A stretch of 64,000 nt of DNA. Source: Arthrobacter rhombi. Lineage in GTDB: Bacteria; Actinomycetota; Actinomycetes; Actinomycetales; Micrococcaceae. The stretch spans positions 1-64,000 of the forward strand of contig NZ_FUHW01000046.1 of the NCBI RefSeq assembly GCF_900163545.1. Reading direction: 5' to 3'. Under the pieces are notes generated by a model that saw only the letters and a list, made by a program, of their open reading frames with translations, made no database searches and was not told the DNA's origin. Positions 30,610 to 39,608 of the stretch are shown here, one piece after another (positions within the stretch are counted from its first letter, which is position 1; each line of letters starts with the position of its first letter). The translations under genes were made by a program, and so were the position numbers.

Positions 30610-31486
30610 TTCGGGCGTCCACGAAGTTGCTGATCAGGCGCGCCGCAGTGCGTGGACGTTCATAATGGATGAGATGCCCCACCCCGGCGATGATCTCGAT
30701 CCAGGCCTGCGGGAAGGTGGCAGCCAACGAGTACTGTCCCGGGACGGAGCCCAGGTCATCGACTTCACCGACAATCAGCAGGGTCGGTTCCTGTACCGTT
30801 GCGGCAACGTCGCGGACCGTATCGGTGATCGAGGAAGCGAAGGCCTCCTGGAGGCTGGCCCGGGTGGCGAATTTGCTGAAGTATCGTCGGTGCTGGTCCA
30901 CCACGTAGGCCTGGGTTCGGGCATCACCGGAGGTTCCCATCGTGGCCGACATCAGGTCCACAATCAGCCGGTTGCGTAGTATCGCCAGCCCCCACCGTTC
31001 GGGGAGCAGACGTCCCGCCGCATAGTATCCCGCAGCCAGCCGGGAAAAGAGGGCCTGCCGTCCCTCCAGGGCGGGTTCGCAGATGGGGTTGATCAGGATC
31101 AGGGAGGCGAAGCTGCCCGGATGTGCTGCCAAGTACCCGGCGGCGACGATGGATCCGAAGGAGTGCCCCAGCAGGAGGGCCGAGGCGGGAATCCCCAGAT
31201 CTGTCCGCAAGGTATCGATGACACCGGCGTAGGTGACCGCGTCGTGGCGGGCGTGAGTGAAGGCCGTGGAGTCGCCGAACCCCGGGAGGTCGGGAACGAT
31301 GATGGTGTACTCCGGCAACTGGCGGACCAACAGGTCCAAGCCGTGGTGGTCTCCACGGAAACCGTGGATCGCCAGGATGATCCCGTGGGATGGTCCGTGT
31401 GAAGGGTAGGTCCGAACCGATAGGTCCGATCCCAGATGGTGGTGGTGGGTGACCCACGGGGGACGGTAATCGGTGGGGGAGTTCAT
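30575..31486 (-). CDS. Alpha/beta hydrolase
   Basis: A 303-residue cytoplasmic alpha/beta-hydrolase-1 type enzyme without a signal peptide. The oxyanion region is IHGFRGDHHGLD, the nucleophile S109 sits in LLLGHSFGS, the acid is D243 or D244 in VGEVDDLGSV, and H271 lies in GVGHLIHYERP. The substrate is unknown. It follows the SorC-type regulator gene by 64 nt on the same strand, so the two may be co-transcribed away from the glycerol genes. The 3' end overlaps priA by 35 nt on the other strand, with no terminator between them. Confidence 0.87.
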   Translation of the reverse strand: MNSPTDYRPPWVTHHHHLGSDLSVRTYPSHGPSHGIILAIHGFRGDHHGLDLLVRQLPEYTIIVPDLPGFGDSTAFTHARHDAVTYAGVIDTLRTDLGIPASALLLGHSFGSIVAAGYLAAHPGSFASLILINPICEPALEGRQALFSRLAAGYYAAGRLLPERWGLAILRNRLIVDLMSATMGTSGDARTQAYVVDQHRRYFSKFATRASLQEAFASSITDTVRDVAATVQEPTLLIVGEVDDLGSVPGQYSLAATFPQAWIEIIAGVGHLIHYERPRTAARLISNFVDARTTAGPAGRPAR

Positions 31487-31550
31487 GAACCGAGCCTATC
31501 GGGCAGTGGGGTGGGGGTACCGCTGTGGCACACCGAGGGTGGGGTTCCTC

Positions 31551-32573
31551 CTACTTCAACAACCGCCAGGCGGTTCCCTCGTCGATCACCAGGTCGGTCA
31601 TCAGCCGGCCCTCCAGGGCGCCTCGTACCGCTTCGAGCTTGCCGCGTCCGGCGACGATCGCCAGACGCTGCGGAATCCTGCGCAGGGCCTCGAGCGGGGG
31701 ACCGGTCGAGCGATCGTTCATCGCAATCGAATCGTCGCTGCCGTCCCGGCGGTAGAAGACGGTGGCCACGTCCCCGACAACCCCCTGATCGCGCAGCCCG
31801 GCGGCTTCCCGGGCACTGACATAGCCTCCACGGTAGATCTGGCTCGGGACGGCAGCGTCGATGGAACCCAAACCGAAAACCGCCAATCGGATCTCCGTTC
31901 GGGTGTCCAGCACGCGACGGACGGAGCGTTCCTGCCACATGGCGGCCCGCGTCTCGGCACGATCGAAGAAGGCCGGCACCGGGAACTGTTCCACCCGGGC
32001 GGTGAAGGCTGCCCCGAACCTGAACAGGATTTCACTGGCATAGGAGATGCCGGTGGTCTGGGGGTTGGCGGCGCCGTTGAGCTGGACGAACACCGTGTCA
32101 TGGGTGGGTTTATGAACCAGGTGCCGGCTCAAGGCCGTGAGCGTGGAACCCCACGCCAGGCCAACGGTCATCCCCGAAGAAATCAGGGGTTGGACCACAT
32201 GCGCCCCATGCGCTGCCACGCGTTCGAGGACCTCTGCCTCGGACAGCGAACCGTCGGTGGGCACCACATGACCGCGCACCCCGTACCGTGTCTCCAGCTC
32301 CTTCACCAGTGAGGTGGCTCGGCCCCGCGGTGGGTTCAACTCGATCTTCACGAGGCCGTTGCGTTTGGCCAGCGATAGCAGGCGGGAGACGGTTGACCGG
32401 GAGACCCCCAGGTCCCGGGCAATGGCCTCCATGGTCAACTCCTGGACGTAATACAGCTGGGCAGCACGCAAGGCATCACGTTCTCGCCGATCACCGGAAA
32501 TGTGTCGTGCGCCATGAACGTTCGGCTCACCTATTCCGTCTCCCGGCTGCTCTGCCAGCGGGTCCCGAGCCAT
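31551..32573 (-). CDS. SorC/DeoR-type sugar-binding transcriptional regulator, likely of the glp genes
   Basis: A 340-residue regulator with an N-terminal helix-turn-helix (about residues 38-65, LTMEAIARDLGVSRSTVSRLL) and a large C-terminal sugar-phosphate-binding domain of the SorC family (GMTVGLAWGSTL, FGLGSIDAAV, DVATVFYRRDG). ATG 32573 is chosen because GGAGGA lies directly upstream and the longer frame to 32618 would read through a perfect palindrome. It is divergent from glpD, so it probably senses glycerol 3-phosphate or a related polyol phosphate; this is inference from position. Confidence 0.85.
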   Translation of the reverse strand: MARDPLAEQPGDGIGEPNVHGARHISGDRRERDALRAAQLYYVQELTMEAIARDLGVSRSTVSRLLSLAKRNGLVKIELNPPRGRATSLVKELETRYGVRGHVVPTDGSLSEAEVLERVAAHGAHVVQPLISSGMTVGLAWGSTLTALSRHLVHKPTHDTVFVQLNGAANPQTTGISYASEILFRFGAAFTARVEQFPVPAFFDRAETRAAMWQERSVRRVLDTRTEIRLAVFGLGSIDAAVPSQIYRGGYVSAREAAGLRDQGVVGDVATVFYRRDGSDDSIAMNDRSTGPPLEALRRIPQRLAIVAGRGKLEAVRGALEGRLMTDLVIDEGTAWRLLK

Positions 32574-32587
32574 GATTCCTCCGGTTC

Positions 32588-32603
32588 TTGCACATTTGTG
32601 CAA
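32588..32603. promoter_or_regulatory. Palindromic operator candidate between the regulator and glpD
   Basis: TTGCACA-TT-TGTGCAA is a perfect 7-bp inverted repeat with a 2-nt centre. It lies 15 nt before the regulator ATG and 5 nt upstream of the candidate glpD -35. This is where a divergently transcribed autoregulator would bind. Confidence 0.65.
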
Positions 32604-32608
32604 TGTGA

Positions 32609-32638
32609 TTGACGGCAACGTTCTGCACTGGCAAGACT
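32609..32638 (+). promoter_or_regulatory. Candidate glpD promoter
   Basis: TTGACG (32609-32614), an 18-nt spacer and AAGACT (32633-32638). The -35 is good and the -10 moderate. It would give a leader of about 55 nt before glpD. Confidence 0.45.
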
Positions 32639-32699
32639 ACTGGTCGGTTGCCCGTTCAGGGGACCAACAGTTCCATTTCGCAGCAAAGGATTGATCAGA

Positions 32700-34403
32700 G
32701 TGTCACCCACGCAAGCAGCCCGCCAGAGCGTTTCACAATTGTCGGAGCGGCCTCAGGCCCAGGTCCTGATCGTCGGTGGCGGCATCAATGGGGTCGCCAC
32801 GTTCCGCTACCTGGCCCTGCAAGGAATCGACGTCGCGCTGGTCGAGCGCGGAGACTACTGCCAAGGGGCCTCGGGGGCCTCCTCCCATATGATCCATGGG
32901 GGCATCCGCTACCTCGAAAACGGTGAATTCCGGCTCGTGCGCGAATCCGTCCAAGAGCGCAACACCCTGCTGGCCATCGCCCCGCATTACGTCAAACCCC
33001 TGCGCACTACCATTCCGATCTTCTCCACCTTCTCCGGGATCCTCAGTGCACCGGCCCGCTTTCTGACCCACCGCAACGGCAAGCCCCAAGAACGCGGGGC
33101 ACTGCTGATCAAGGCGGGACTCATGATGTATGACGCCTTCGCCGGTTCAGGGCGCCTGACCGAACGCCACCGCTTCCATGGCCGCCGCCAGGCCCTCCAC
33201 GATCTCCCGGCCCTGCGGGACGACGTGAAGTATGCGGCCACCTACTTTGATGCCTCCGTGCACAACCCCGAACGGCTCACCTTGGATGTGCTCCACGATG
33301 GCCTGCGTGCCAACCCGGACTCGAGGGCCTCCAACTACGTTTCCTTGGTCAACGAGCACGACGGCGTCGCGAGACTGCGCGACGAACTCACCGGCGAGGA
33401 ATTCGATTTCACTGCCCAGGTCATCGTCAACGCCACCGGCGCCTGGGTCGATGAGACCAACGGCGCCCTGGGCCAGAAGAGTCGGTTCATGGGAGGCACG
33501 AAGGGATCGCATATCGTGCTGGACAGCCCCGAACTGCTGGCAGCCTGCGGTGGACGCGAAATCTTCTTCGAGCACAGCGATGGACGGATCGTGCTGATCT
33601 ACCCGATGGGGGACCGGGTGCTGGTGGGCACCACGGACATCGACGCGGATATCAACGAGCCCGCACGCTGCACCGCCGAGGAAGTCGACTATTTCTTCGA
33701 GCTGATCAACCATGTCTTCCCCGAAGTTGCCGTCTCCCGGCAGGAGATCGTCTACCGTTTCTCGGGTATCCGCCCCCTTCCGCGCCACGACGACACCCAG
33801 CCCGGGTTCGTCTCGCGTGATTACCGCATCGAAAAGCGAGCAGGTGCCCAGGGATCCACGATGCTCAGCCTGGTCGGCGGCAAATGGACAACATTCAGGG
33901 CTTTGGCCGAACATTTGGGAGGCGAGGTCCTCACAGCGCTGGGACGGTCCGGCGGCCCCGATACCAGTTCCCTAGCCATCGGTGGTGGCGTTGATTACCC
34001 GCGCAACGACGTCGAACGCGAACAGTGGATCTCCGCCAGGGCTTCACAGGCAAGCCGCGAACGACTGGCGGTCCTGCTCGAACGCTACGGAACCCGTGCC
34101 GACGAGGTCCTGGATGCCAGCGGAGCCGATGACGCACTGCTGCTGAGCAGCAGCGAACTCAGCGTGGACGAGCTGACCCATATGGCCAACCACGAGCAGA
34201 TCGGACGGCTGGTGGACGTCTTCATTCGCCGGACCTCGCTGGCCTTCCGTGGTCTGGTCACCACCGAACTGATCGACGAATGCGCCGACGTGTTGGCGCC
34301 CGTGCTGGGCTGGGACGCCGCTCGCGTCGAGTCCGAGCGAGCCGATACCCGCCGCGTCCTGTCCGAAGAGCATGGAGTCGCCTTCACGCAGGCATCTGCC
34401 TAG
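32700..34403 (+). CDS. glpD: Glycerol-3-phosphate dehydrogenase (FAD-dependent)
   Basis: Membrane-associated flavoenzyme that oxidises glycerol 3-phosphate to DHAP and passes electrons to quinone. The 567-residue protein has the FAD loop VGGGINGVATFRYLALQG, the ASGASSHMIHGGIRYLE signature, GTTDIDAD and GIRPLP, and a C-terminal GlpD helical domain (from about residue 440). GTG 32700 is preferred: AAAGGA at 32685-32690 is 9 nt away, whereas the in-frame TTG at 32691 abuts it. It heads the glpD-glpF-glpK run, controlled by the divergent SorC-type regulator. Confidence 0.95.
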   Translation: MSPTQAARQSVSQLSERPQAQVLIVGGGINGVATFRYLALQGIDVALVERGDYCQGASGASSHMIHGGIRYLENGEFRLVRESVQERNTLLAIAPHYVKPLRTTIPIFSTFSGILSAPARFLTHRNGKPQERGALLIKAGLMMYDAFAGSGRLTERHRFHGRRQALHDLPALRDDVKYAATYFDASVHNPERLTLDVLHDGLRANPDSRASNYVSLVNEHDGVARLRDELTGEEFDFTAQVIVNATGAWVDETNGALGQKSRFMGGTKGSHIVLDSPELLAACGGREIFFEHSDGRIVLIYPMGDRVLVGTTDIDADINEPARCTAEEVDYFFELINHVFPEVAVSRQEIVYRFSGIRPLPRHDDTQPGFVSRDYRIEKRAGAQGSTMLSLVGGKWTTFRALAEHLGGEVLTALGRSGGPDTSSLAIGGGVDYPRNDVEREQWISARASQASRERLAVLLERYGTRADEVLDASGADDALLLSSSELSVDELTHMANHEQIGRLVDVFIRRTSLAFRGLVTTELIDECADVLAPVLGWDAARVESERADTRRVLSEEHGVAFTQASA

Positions 34404-34470
34404 CCAACACAGCGAAACACCACCGTGCCGGACCGCGCTGATGAGCCCGGCCCGGTCCCATGATTTCCGC

Positions 34471-34486
34471 GCCGGCAACCGCCGGC
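34471..34486. other. Small hairpin in the glpD-glpF gap
   Basis: GCCGGC-AACC-GCCGGC can form a 6-bp stem with a 4-nt loop in the 147-nt gap. No T run follows. It may modulate readthrough or protect mRNA ends; nothing else is evident in the gap. Confidence 0.3.
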
Positions 34487-34550
34487 TGCCGGATCACCGC
34501 GGGAGCATCGAATGATGCCCTGACAATTGAAATCTACATAGGAGTCAACG

Positions 34551-35279
34551 ATGTCTCTTCAAGTTTTTAGCGCCGAAGCGCTCGGCACCATGCTGCTGAT
34601 GCTCCTCGGCTGTGGCGTGGTGGCCAACGCCGTGCTCAGGGGCGCCAAAGGCAATAATGGCACCTTCCTGATGGTCAACTTCGGCTGGGGACTCGGCGTC
34701 TTCGCCGGCGTGTGGGTCGCTGCCGCTTCCGGCGCCCACCTCAACCCCGCAGTCACCGTCGGGCTGCTGGTCAACCCCAACGTCGACGAGTACGCCCCGG
34801 GTGTGGCCATCACGCTGGCGAGCACTTTGCTCTACTTCGCCGCCCAAATGGTCGGCGCCATCATCGGCGCCGTGTTGGCCTACCTCTCCTATAAGCAACA
34901 TTTCGACGCCGAGGAGGACCCCGCAGCGAAGCTGGGCGTGTTCGCCACCGGCCCCGTCTACCGCCATAAGGGCTGGAACCTGCTGACCGAGATCATCGCG
35001 ACGTTTGTCCTGGTGTTCGTCATTGCCGGCTTCGGACTGACCCCCAACGGATTGGGCCCGCTGGCCGTGGCCCTGATCGTGGTCGGCATCGGCGCATCCC
35101 TCGGTGGCCCCACCGGTTACGCCATCAACCCGGCCCGTGACCTGGGCCCCCGCATTGCCCACGCCTTCCTGCCGATCAAGGGCAAGGGTCCCAGCGACTG
35201 GGGCTACTCCTGGATCCCGGTCGTCGGCCCACTGATCGGTGGAGCCATCGGTGGCCTGGCCGGAGGCGCCCTCTTCTAG
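34551..35279 (+). CDS. glpF: MIP family aquaglyceroporin (glycerol facilitator)
   Basis: Channel for glycerol diffusion across the membrane. The 242-residue protein has six predicted helices and the two half-helix signatures, [12 protein letters not shown] at about 60-71 and [13 protein letters not shown] at about 187-199. The Asp after the second NPAR favours glycerol over water-only transport. ATG 34551 has AGGAGT upstream. It lies between glpD and glpK, so uptake, phosphorylation and oxidation of glycerol are encoded together. Confidence 0.94.
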   Translation: MSLQVFSAEALGTMLLMLLGCGVVANAVLRGAKGNNGTFLMVNFGWGLGVFAGVWVAAASGAHLNPAVTVGLLVNPNVDEYAPGVAITLASTLLYFAAQMVGAIIGAVLAYLSYKQHFDAEEDPAAKLGVFATGPVYRHKGWNLLTEIIATFVLVFVIAGFGLTPNGLGPLAVALIVVGIGASLGGPTGYAINPARDLGPRIAHAFLPIKGKGPSDWGYSWIPVVGPLIGGAIGGLAGGALF

Positions 35280-35326
35280 GGAACGATCGCGCTGCTCATC
35301 ACCCGTACTTCGAAGGGAAGAAACCC

Positions 35327-36841
35327 ATGACCAAAAACATCATCGCCATCGACCAAGGCACCACGAGTTCACGTGCCATCATCTTCGACCACAACGGTTC
35401 CATCGTCTCCGTCGGACAGAAGGAACACGAGCAGATCTTCCCGAAGGCAGGGTGGGTCGAGCACGACGCCGAGGAAATCTGGACCAACGTCCGTGAAGTC
35501 GTCGGCAGCGCCCTCTCCAAGGCCAACCTGACCCGGCACGACATCGCCGCCGTGGGCATCACCAACCAGCGTGAAACCACGGTGGTCTGGGACAAGAACA
35601 CCGGCAAGCCGGTCTACAACGCCATTGTCTGGCAGGACACCCGGACCCAGAACACCGTCGAGGAGCTCTCCGCCGACGGCGGCGGGGACCGTTATAAGGA
35701 CCGGGTGGGCCTGCCGTTGGCCCCGTATTTCTCGGGCACCAAAATCAAGTGGATCCTGGACAACGTCGACGGCGTCCGTGAACGCGCCGAAGCAGGGGAG
35801 TTGCTGTTCGGCAACACGGATACCTGGGTGACCTGGAACCTCACCGGCGGCACCGACGGCGGCATCCACATCACCGATGTCACCAATGCCTCCCGCACCC
35901 TGTTCATGGACCTGGAGAAGTTGGCCTGGGACGAAGAGATCCTCGCCGACTTCGGCGTCCCGATCTCGATGATGCCAGCCATCAAATCCTCCTCGGAGGT
36001 CTACGGCACGGTGCACACCAACCAGCTGTTGCGTGAGGTCCCGGTTGCGGGCATCCTGGGGGACCAGCAGGCCGCGACCTTCGGCCAGGCAGCGTTCAAC
36101 GCCGGCGAAGCGAAAAACACCTACGGCACCGGTTGCTTCTTGATCTTCAACACGGGTGAAGACATTGTGAAGTCCTCCAACGGGCTACTCACCACCGTTG
36201 CCTACCAGCTCGAAGGCGAGAAGCCCGTCTATGCCTTGGAGGGCTCCATTGCCGTGGCCGGCTCCCTCGTCCAGTGGCTGCGCGACAACATCGGCATGAT
36301 CTCCTCCGCCGCGGAGGTCGAGGACCTGGCCGCGCAGGCCGAGGATAACGGTGGCGTCTACATCGTCCCGGCGTTCTCGGGGCTCTTCGCCCCCTACTGG
36401 CGTCCCGACGCTCGGGGCGCGATGGTCGGGCTCACGCGGTTCGCCAACCGCTCGCATATCGCGCGGGCGGCCATGGAAGCCACGGCATTCCAAACCCGGG
36501 AGGTCCTTGACGCGGTCAATGCCGACGCCGAAGTGCCGCTGACCGAGTTGCGGGTCGATGGCGGCATGGTCGCCAACGAGACCCTGATGCAGTTCCAGGC
36601 CGATATGCTCGGTGTCCCGGTCGTCCGACCCCAGGTCACCGAGACGACGGCCCTGGGTGCCGCCTACGCTGCCGGGCTGGCCGTCGGATTCTGGTCGGAC
36701 CGCGACGAATTGCGGGCCAAGTGGGCCGAGGATAAGCGGTGGGAACCCGAAATGGATCCCACCGAACGTGACCGTCAGATGCGTCTGTGGAAGAAGGCCG
36801 TCACCAAGACCTTCGACTGGGTCGACGAGGACGTGCGCTAG
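35327..36841 (+). CDS. glpK: Glycerol kinase
   Basis: Phosphorylates glycerol to glycerol 3-phosphate, trapping it in the cell. The 504 residues show the FGGY kinase fold: [15 protein letters not shown] at the N-terminus, the QDTRT and GNTDTW substrate region, [11 protein letters not shown] and [19 protein letters not shown] in the C-terminal half. ATG 35327 has GAAGGGAAG upstream. It is followed by a perfect 12-bp hairpin that probably ends the glp transcript. Confidence 0.98.
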   Translation: MTKNIIAIDQGTTSSRAIIFDHNGSIVSVGQKEHEQIFPKAGWVEHDAEEIWTNVREVVGSALSKANLTRHDIAAVGITNQRETTVVWDKNTGKPVYNAIVWQDTRTQNTVEELSADGGGDRYKDRVGLPLAPYFSGTKIKWILDNVDGVRERAEAGELLFGNTDTWVTWNLTGGTDGGIHITDVTNASRTLFMDLEKLAWDEEILADFGVPISMMPAIKSSSEVYGTVHTNQLLREVPVAGILGDQQAATFGQAAFNAGEAKNTYGTGCFLIFNTGEDIVKSSNGLLTTVAYQLEGEKPVYALEGSIAVAGSLVQWLRDNIGMISSAAEVEDLAAQAEDNGGVYIVPAFSGLFAPYWRPDARGAMVGLTRFANRSHIARAAMEATAFQTREVLDAVNADAEVPLTELRVDGGMVANETLMQFQADMLGVPVVRPQVTETTALGAAYAAGLAVGFWSDRDELRAKWAEDKRWEPEMDPTERDRQMRLWKKAVTKTFDWVDEDVR

Positions 36842-36872
36842 ACCACCGTGCCGATGCTCTGATCTGCAGGCT

Positions 36873-36903
36873 GGGGCCGTGACATCCACCGTGTCACGGC
36901 CCC
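36873..36903 (+). terminator. 12-bp hairpin after glpK, probable terminator
   Basis: GGGGCCGTGACA (36873-36884) and TGTCACGGCCCC (36892-36903) are perfectly complementary around a 7-nt loop. No T run follows, as is common for actinobacterial hairpins. The right arm covers the expected -35 of the leuS leader promoter, so the element may have a second role. Confidence 0.65.
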
Positions 36904-36912
36904 GCCGTACTG

Positions 36913-36918
36913 TAGACT
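36913..36918 (+). promoter_or_regulatory. -10 box of the leuS leader transcript
   Basis: TAGACT preceded by TG, with its last base 6 nt before the ATG of the leader ORF. Transcription would start at or next to that ATG, giving a leaderless mRNA. GTGTCA (36891-36896) is a weak -35, 16 nt upstream. Confidence 0.55.
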
Positions 36919-36924
36919 GGCCCC

Positions 36925-36951
36925 ATGTCAGCAGTCCTACTTCTTTTCTAG
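36925..36951 (+). CDS. leuS leader peptide (MSAVLLLF)
   Basis: An 8-codon ORF, ATG TCA GCA GTC then CTA CTT CTT, TTC and TAG. Three consecutive Leu codons lie just before a stop that is 22 nt upstream of an intrinsic terminator, as expected for classical amino-acid attenuation of leuS. The Leu codons CTA and CTT are rare in this GC-rich genome, which would sharpen stalling when charged tRNA-Leu is low. No Shine-Dalgarno is seen; the -10 placement suggests leaderless translation. Confidence 0.7.
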   Translation: MSAVLLLF

Positions 36952-36998
36952 CCGGGCCCGAACCGTCCGGCTGCCCCTTGTATGCCAAGGGGTTTTTT
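36950..36998 (+). terminator. leuS attenuator: alternative hairpins and intrinsic terminator
   Basis: Terminator: CCCCTTG (36974-36980) pairs with CAAGGGG (36986-36992), followed by six T (36993-36998). Upstream, AGCCGG/CCGGCT (36950-36955, 36967-36972) is compatible with it. An alternative pairing of GGGCCCG (36954-36960) with CGG and GCCC (36968-36970, 36973-36976) would occupy the terminator's 5' arm. A ribosome stalled at the Leu codons would leave this alternative free; one at the stop codon would mask it. Confidence 0.75.
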
Positions 36999-37094
36999 CA
37001 TGTTCGGCCTTCGTTGGAACCCCGTGGGGGAACATCGGCGGCTGCCGGGACTGCATGACCAACCGAATCTGCACTACCAGAAGGCGAACCCACC

Positions 37095-39599
37095 GTGAGC
37101 ACAGAGGCACCCGGAACCCCGGAGACCGGCACCACCTACAGCTTTAGTGAGCTCGAGGCACGGTGGCAACCCGTATGGGAGGAACTGGGAGTCTTCACCC
37201 CCAAGGACGACGGCAGCGCCGAACGCCGCTACGTGCTGGACATGTTCCCGTATCCGTCGGGTGACCTGCATATGGGCCACGCCGAAGCCTTCGCCATGGG
37301 TGACGTGATTGCCCGGTACTGGCGCCAGCAGGGGTACGACGTCCTGCACCCGATCGGGTGGGACTCCTTCGGCCTGCCCGCCGAGAACGCGGCCATCAAA
37401 CGCAACGCCCATCCTGCGGAGTGGACGTATAAGAACATTGAAACCCAGGCAGCGTCCTTCAAGCGTTACGCCATCAGCGCCGACTGGTCACGACGGATCC
37501 ACACGTCGGACCCGGAATACTACCGGTGGACCCAATGGCTGTTCACCCGCTTCTACGACAAGGGGCTGGCCTACCGCAAGGACCACCCGGTGAACTGGTG
37601 CCCCAAGGACCAGACGGTGCTGGCCAACGAGCAGGTCGTCAACGGCACCTGCGAACGCTGCGGAACCGCGGTGACCAAGAAGTCCCTGAACCAGTGGTAC
37701 TTCAAGATCACCGACTATGCCGACCGTCTGCTCGAGGACATGGACGCCCTGAAGGGCCACTGGCCCGAACGCGTGCTGGCCATGCAGCGCAACTGGATCG
37801 GCCGCTCCGAGGGGGCGCATGTCGATTTCGTGATCCAACCGACCGACGAGGACGCTGCGGAGCGTCAGGTGACGGTCTTCACCACCCGGCCCGACACCCT
37901 GCATGGGGCAACGTTCTTCGTCGTTGCCGCCGACGCCGTCTTGGCCGACGATCTCGTGGCACCGCAGCACCGCGAGGAACTGGCCGCCTACCAGGATCAG
38001 GTCAAGGCACTGACGGAAATTGAACGTCAGTCCACCGAACGCACCAAGACCGGGGTGTTCCTCGGCAGGTATGCGATCAACCCGCTCAACGGTGAACGCC
38101 TGCCGGTCTGGGCAGCCGATTACGTCCTGGCCGATTACGGCACCGGGGCCATCATGTCAGTGCCCGCCCACGATCAGCGTGACTTGGACTTCGCCAGGAC
38201 CTTCGACCTGCCGATCCGCGTCGTCCTGGATACCGGCGAAGAGGACCCGGCAACCAGTGGGGTCGCCACGACCGGTGAGGGGACCTTGGTGAACTCCGGG
38301 GAGCTGGACGGCCTGGAGAAGGACGCCGCCATTGCCCGCGCCGTGGAAATTGTTGAAGCCGCAGGAACCGGCCAACATACGGTGAACTACCGGTTGCGCG
38401 ACTGGTTGCTGTCGCGCCAGCGTTTCTGGGGAACTCCGATCCCCATCATCCATTGCCCACGGTGCGGTGAGGTCCCGGTCCCCGACGACCAGCTGCCGGT
38501 GCGTCTGCCGGATGACCTGCGGGGGGAGCAGCTGGCCCCACAGGGCACCTCCCCGTTGGCTGCGGCCACCGACTGGGTCAACACCACCTGCCCCAGCTGC
38601 GGTGGTGCCGCAACCCGCGACACCGACACGATGGATACCTTCGTTGACTCCTCCTGGTATTTTCTGCGCTTCTTGTCCCCGGACTACACCGAGGGGCCCT
38701 TCGACCCGGAAGCGGCCGACGCATGGATGCCGGTGGGCCAGTATGTCGGTGGGGTCGAGCATGCGATCCTGCACCTGCTGTACGCCAGGTTCTTCACCAA
38801 GGTCATCCACGATCTCGGCTTGATCCAGGCCAGCGAACCCTTCTCCGCCTTGTTGAACCAAGGGCAGGTTCTGAACGGTGGCAAGGCCATGAGCAAGTCG
38901 CTGGGCAACGGGGTGGACCTGGGCGAACAGTTGGATAAGTACGGAGTCGACGCGGTACGCCTGACCATGATCTTCGCCTCACCGCCTGAAGACGACGTCG
39001 ACTGGGCGGATGTTTCCCCGGCGGCTGCCGGAAAGTTCTTGGCCAGGGCCTGGCGCCTGGCCCAAGACGTCAGCAGTGAGGTAGGGGCCGACCCGTCCAC
39101 CGGGGACCAGGGGTTGCGTACCGTGACCCACCGGGCGATCTCCGAAGCTGCCGACCTGTTGGATTCAGGAAAATTCAACGTCGTGGTAGCCAAGCTGATG
39201 GAAATGGTGAACGCCACCCGCAAGGTGATCGATTCCGGCGTCGGCGCCTCCGACCCGGCCGTGCGGGAGGCGGCTGAGGCCGTGGCCGTGATCCTGAGCC
39301 TGTTCTCCCCGTATACGGCCGAGGACATGTGGGAGCGTCTGGGCCACAGCCCGTCGGTGGCCAATGCCGGCTGGCCGACGGTGGATCCCGCGTTGCTGGT
39401 TCAGGACACCGTGGTCGCCATCGTGCAGATCAAGGGCAAGGTGCGTGATCGGCTCAATGTGCCGGCCGATATCGGCGAAGAGGAGCTGCGGGAACTGGCC
39501 TTGGCCTCGGAGACGATCCAACGGGCCCTGGACGGACGCGAGCTGCGAACGGTCATTGTCCGGGCGCCGAAGCTCGTGAACCTCGTTCCAGCCTCCTAA
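37095..39599 (+). CDS. leuS: Leucine--tRNA ligase
   Basis: Charges tRNA-Leu and edits mischarged amino acids. The 834-residue class I synthetase has H59-MGH62 in [11 protein letters not shown] (HIGH motif), the CP1 editing domain with [16 protein letters not shown] and [15 protein letters not shown], a zinc-type CPRCG/CPSCGG pair, and the MSKS form of KMSKS at 599-602 (KAMSKSLGN). It starts at GTG 37095 with GAAGGCG upstream, about 100 nt after the attenuator terminator. Expression is probably induced by leucine starvation through the leader. Confidence 0.98.
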   Translation: MSTEAPGTPETGTTYSFSELEARWQPVWEELGVFTPKDDGSAERRYVLDMFPYPSGDLHMGHAEAFAMGDVIARYWRQQGYDVLHPIGWDSFGLPAENAAIKRNAHPAEWTYKNIETQAASFKRYAISADWSRRIHTSDPEYYRWTQWLFTRFYDKGLAYRKDHPVNWCPKDQTVLANEQVVNGTCERCGTAVTKKSLNQWYFKITDYADRLLEDMDALKGHWPERVLAMQRNWIGRSEGAHVDFVIQPTDEDAAERQVTVFTTRPDTLHGATFFVVAADAVLADDLVAPQHREELAAYQDQVKALTEIERQSTERTKTGVFLGRYAINPLNGERLPVWAADYVLADYGTGAIMSVPAHDQRDLDFARTFDLPIRVVLDTGEEDPATSGVATTGEGTLVNSGELDGLEKDAAIARAVEIVEAAGTGQHTVNYRLRDWLLSRQRFWGTPIPIIHCPRCGEVPVPDDQLPVRLPDDLRGEQLAPQGTSPLAAATDWVNTTCPSCGGAATRDTDTMDTFVDSSWYFLRFLSPDYTEGPFDPEAADAWMPVGQYVGGVEHAILHLLYARFFTKVIHDLGLIQASEPFSALLNQGQVLNGGKAMSKSLGNGVDLGEQLDKYGVDAVRLTMIFASPPEDDVDWADVSPAAAGKFLARAWRLAQDVSSEVGADPSTGDQGLRTVTHRAISEAADLLDSGKFNVVVAKLMEMVNATRKVIDSGVGASDPAVREAAEAVAVILSLFSPYTAEDMWERLGHSPSVANAGWPTVDPALLVQDTVVAIVQIKGKVRDRLNVPADIGEEELRELALASETIQRALDGRELRTVIVRAPKLVNLVPAS

Positions 39600-39608
39600 G
39601 GTAGGGAC

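Noticed and set aside
36842-37094. T-box leader upstream of leuS
   Set aside because: No T-box sequence or specifier-stem layout is seen, and the Leu leader peptide plus terminator explains the region.
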